Assembly: GCA_010672185.1 (NCBI GenBank)
Contig: JAAHHL010000399.1
Location: 1-6,611 of the forward strand
DNA length: 6,611 nt
Direction: 5' to 3'
DNA from: Caldora sp. SIO3E6
GTDB lineage: Bacteria > Cyanobacteriota > Cyanobacteriia > Cyanobacteriales > Coleofasciculaceae
In this document: one piece after another, positions 4,693 to 6,611 of the stretch
Layout of the letters: each line of letters starts with the position of its first letter
Numbering within the stretch: the stretch's first letter is position 1
Position numbers and translations under genes: made by a program
Notes under the pieces: generated by a model
Databases searched by the model: none
What the model saw: the letters and a program-made list of their open reading frames with translations, nothing else
Told to the model about the DNA's origin: nothing

Positions 4693-6611
4693 ATGCTTAA
4701 TTGGTTGAGAAATTTGGCGACTGAGATTGCCCGAATGTTGGGGATGACGACATCAGCTACACCCCAGGAAGATTTGGAGTTTTTGCTGGAGGTGTTACAG
4801 GCAATAGCAGACAGTAACGGTAATCCACAGGTGGTTTATCCTCTACTGCAAGCTAACTTGGATAAACTTGATGATGGGTTGACACAAATTGTTCAAGTTT
4901 GGGCAAAACAGACGTTAGCAGAAGCTGAACCTCAACAAGCACAATCTATTACTGTAGATTTGGTTACATTTGGCAATCGTATGCAGCAGTTTCCTTTGGG
5001 AAGCAAAGCTAGTAATCTGGAAACTGCGATCGCTTGTTACCAAAATGCTCTACAAATTTACACCCGTGAAGCTTTCCCCGAAGACTGGGCAATGACTCAG
5101 AATAATTTAGCTGTTGCTTATAACAATCGGATAAGGGGAGAAAAGGCGGATAATTTAGAAGATGCGATCGCTTGTTACCAAAATGCTCTACAAATTCGTA
5201 CCCGTGAAGCTTTCCCCGAAGACTGGGCAATGACTCAGAATAATTTAGCTACTGCTTATAGTGACCGAATACTCGGAGAAAAGGCTGATAATTTAGAAAA
5301 TGCGATCGCTTGTTGCCAAAATGCTCTACAAATTTACACCCGTGATGCTTTCCCCCAAGATTGGGCACAGACTCAGAATAATTTAGCCCTTGCTTATAAC
5401 AATCGGATACTCGGAGAAAAGGCGGATAATTTAGAAGATGCGATCGCTTGTTACCAAAATGCTCTACAAATTCTTACCTGTGAAGCTTTCCCCCAAGACT
5501 GGGCAATGACTCAGAATAATTTAGCTGTTGCTTATAACAATCGGATACTCGGAGAAAAGGCGGATAATTTAGAAAATGCGATCGCTTGTTGCCAAAATGC
5601 TCTACAAATTCTTACCTGTGAAGCTTTCCCCCAAGACTGGGCAGGCACTCAGAATAATTTAGCCCTTGCTTATAGCGACCGAATACTCGGAGAAAAGGCG
5701 GATAATTTAGAAAATGCGATCGCTTGTTTCAACAATGCCTTACAAATTTACACCCGTGATGCTTTCCCCGACGACTGGGCACAGACTCAGAATAATTTAG
5801 CCCTTGCTTATAGTGAGCGAATACTCGGAGAAAAGGCGGATAATTTAGAAAATGCGATCGCTTGTTTCCAAAATGCTCTACAAATTTACACCCGTGATGC
5901 TTTCCCTCAAAACCATATTGTAACCCTATTTAATCTTGGACTTGCTTACCGAGATACCGAACAATGGCAATCTGCTTACCATACCTTCTCCGCTGCCATT
6001 GATACTGTCGAATCTCTGCGGGAGGAAATTCTTTCGGGAAATGAGAGTAAACAGAAGTTGGCAGAAGAGTGGAACAAACTTTATCAGCGCATGGTAGAAA
6101 CCTGCCTGCAACTGAACCAATCCACGGAAGCTCTAGAATACGCCGAACGTAGCAAGAACCGCAACCTCGTTGAAGCAATCCTCCTGCAAGACTCCCATAC
6201 CATTTTTTCCTCGGAAGTTAATGCAAAACTTGCCCTGCTTCGTGAAGAAATTGCCAAGGCTCAATACCAAATCCAACAGGGTAAAGCGAAAAATTATCGG
6301 GAATTGGCACAATATCTCCAAAACCTACGAAGCCAACGCAACCAATTGCAGGATCAGTATCTCCCTGTAGGTTCGAGTTTCCGGTTCGATTCATTCGAGC
6401 AAACTTTGGATAGAGAAACTGCTGTGATTGAGTGGTATATCACTGATGAGACTTTCTTTGTCTTTATTATCACTAAAGATGCTTCCCCTAGCGTCTGGCA
6501 GTCTACCCCGGAAGACTATGATAAATTATCCGATTGGACAGTAACTTACCTGCAAACCTACTATACCGAAAACGATATATGGAGCAACCAACTCACCGAG
6601 GGGGCGATTGG
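4693..6611 (+). CDS. TPR-CHAT protein (caspase-like protease fold), N-terminal 639 residues, 3' end outside window
   Basis: The frame is open without a stop from the ATG at 4693 to the window edge. Residues 1-107 form a helical N-terminal region with ADSNGNPQVVYPLLQANLDKL, typical of cyanobacterial members. Residues 108-406 are 46-residue TPR-like repeats: six full units and a seventh that diverges after its first half (NLGLAYRD). Residues about 437-556 are helical and charged, with ERSKNRNLVE (485-494) and probable coiled coil (517-556). From about 575 the sequence ETAVIEWYITDETFFVFIIT is the beginning of a CHAT domain, a caspase/separase-like peptidase fold. The catalytic His and Cys lie beyond the window, so activity cannot be judged. 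TPR-CHAT proteins are linked in some bacteria to regulated proteolysis and defence; the target here is unknown. An in-frame TAG at 4639 and lack of alternatives make ATG 4693 the best start; GTG at 4663 or 4672 is possible. Confidence 0.88.
   Translation, partial: MLNWLRNLATEIARMLGMTTSATPQEDLEFLLEVLQAIADSNGNPQVVYPLLQANLDKLDDGLTQIVQVWAKQTLAEAEPQQAQSITVDLVTFGNRMQQFPLGSKASNLETAIACYQNALQIYTREAFPEDWAMTQNNLAVAYNNRIRGEKADNLEDAIACYQNALQIRTREAFPEDWAMTQNNLATAYSDRILGEKADNLENAIACCQNALQIYTRDAFPQDWAQTQNNLALAYNNRILGEKADNLEDAIACYQNALQILTCEAFPQDWAMTQNNLAVAYNNRILGEKADNLENAIACCQNALQILTCEAFPQDWAGTQNNLALAYSDRILGEKADNLENAIACFNNALQIYTRDAFPDDWAQTQNNLALAYSERILGEKADNLENAIACFQNALQIYTRDAFPQNHIVTLFNLGLAYRDTEQWQSAYHTFSAAIDTVESLREEILSGNESKQKLAEEWNKLYQRMVETCLQLNQSTEALEYAERSKNRNLVEAILLQDSHTIFSSEVNAKLALLREEIAKAQYQIQQGKAKNYRELAQYLQNLRSQRNQLQDQYLPVGSSFRFDSFEQTLDRETAVIEWYITDETFFVFIITKDASPSVWQSTPEDYDKLSDWTVTYLQTYYTENDIWSNQLTEGAI
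5014..5910 (+). repeat. 138-base tandem repeat array coding 46-residue TPR-like units
   Basis: Units begin at 5014, 5152, 5290, 5428, 5566, 5704 and 5842, the last only half conserved. Each has NLExAIAC, QNALQI (NNALQI in unit 6), AFPxDW, TQNNLA, AY and RILGEKAD (RIRGEKAD in unit 1). The period is exactly 138 bases with no insertions. Each unit carries one HIP1 octamer at the same codon position, coding Ala-Ile-Ala. The DNA units are nearly identical, which implies recent duplication or gene conversion. Confidence 0.95.

Noticed and set aside
5009..5230. 73-codon minus-strand open frame with internal repeats
   Set aside because: It is the reverse-strand shadow of the TPR repeats; the repetition comes from the real gene.
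5926..6370. Several 62-82 codon open frames on both strands
   Set aside because: All overlap the continuous TPR-CHAT frame and lack family features.

Overview
The window looks like chromosome from a filamentous cyanobacterium. The evidence is eleven copies of the HIP1 octamer GCGATCGC, patches of heptanucleotide tandem repeats, a GlmU and an LdpA of cyanobacterial type, an XisH/XisI pair, and a TPR-CHAT gene built from 46-residue repeats. The genus cannot be fixed from this alone.

Left part (1-1945): two housekeeping or regulatory genes lie on the minus strand. They are the N-terminal 68 codons of ldpA (iron-sulfur protein linked to light input of the circadian clock; cut by the window edge) and a complete glmU (UDP-GlcNAc synthesis for the cell wall). 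The 385-base gap between them holds a candidate ldpA promoter, a 9-bp hairpin, a nested palindrome at 457-504 that folds on paper into a three-way junction, and seven perfect copies of a heptamer touching the glmU stop codon.

Middle part (1946-4357): an accessory-looking stretch. It contains a Uma2-family PD-(D/E)XK protein (minus), whose start codon sits inside a second heptamer array. Next comes a HigA-type antitoxin (minus) with no recognisable toxin beside it. Divergent from that is an overlapping xisH-xisI pair (plus). The gaps carry imperfect palindromes and a dispersed repeat of about 50 bases present twice.

Right part (4358-6611): a 335-base gap rich in repeats, then the first 639 codons of a TPR-CHAT protein (plus), running off the window. 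Its TPR array is a 138-base tandem repeat in which every unit carries one HIP1 site in the same reading phase.

No complete new system can be shown. XisH, XisI, Uma2, an orphan HigA and a TPR-CHAT protein lying together resemble a genome-conflict or defence neighbourhood, but this is inference from family membership. The CHAT catalytic residues lie outside the window.
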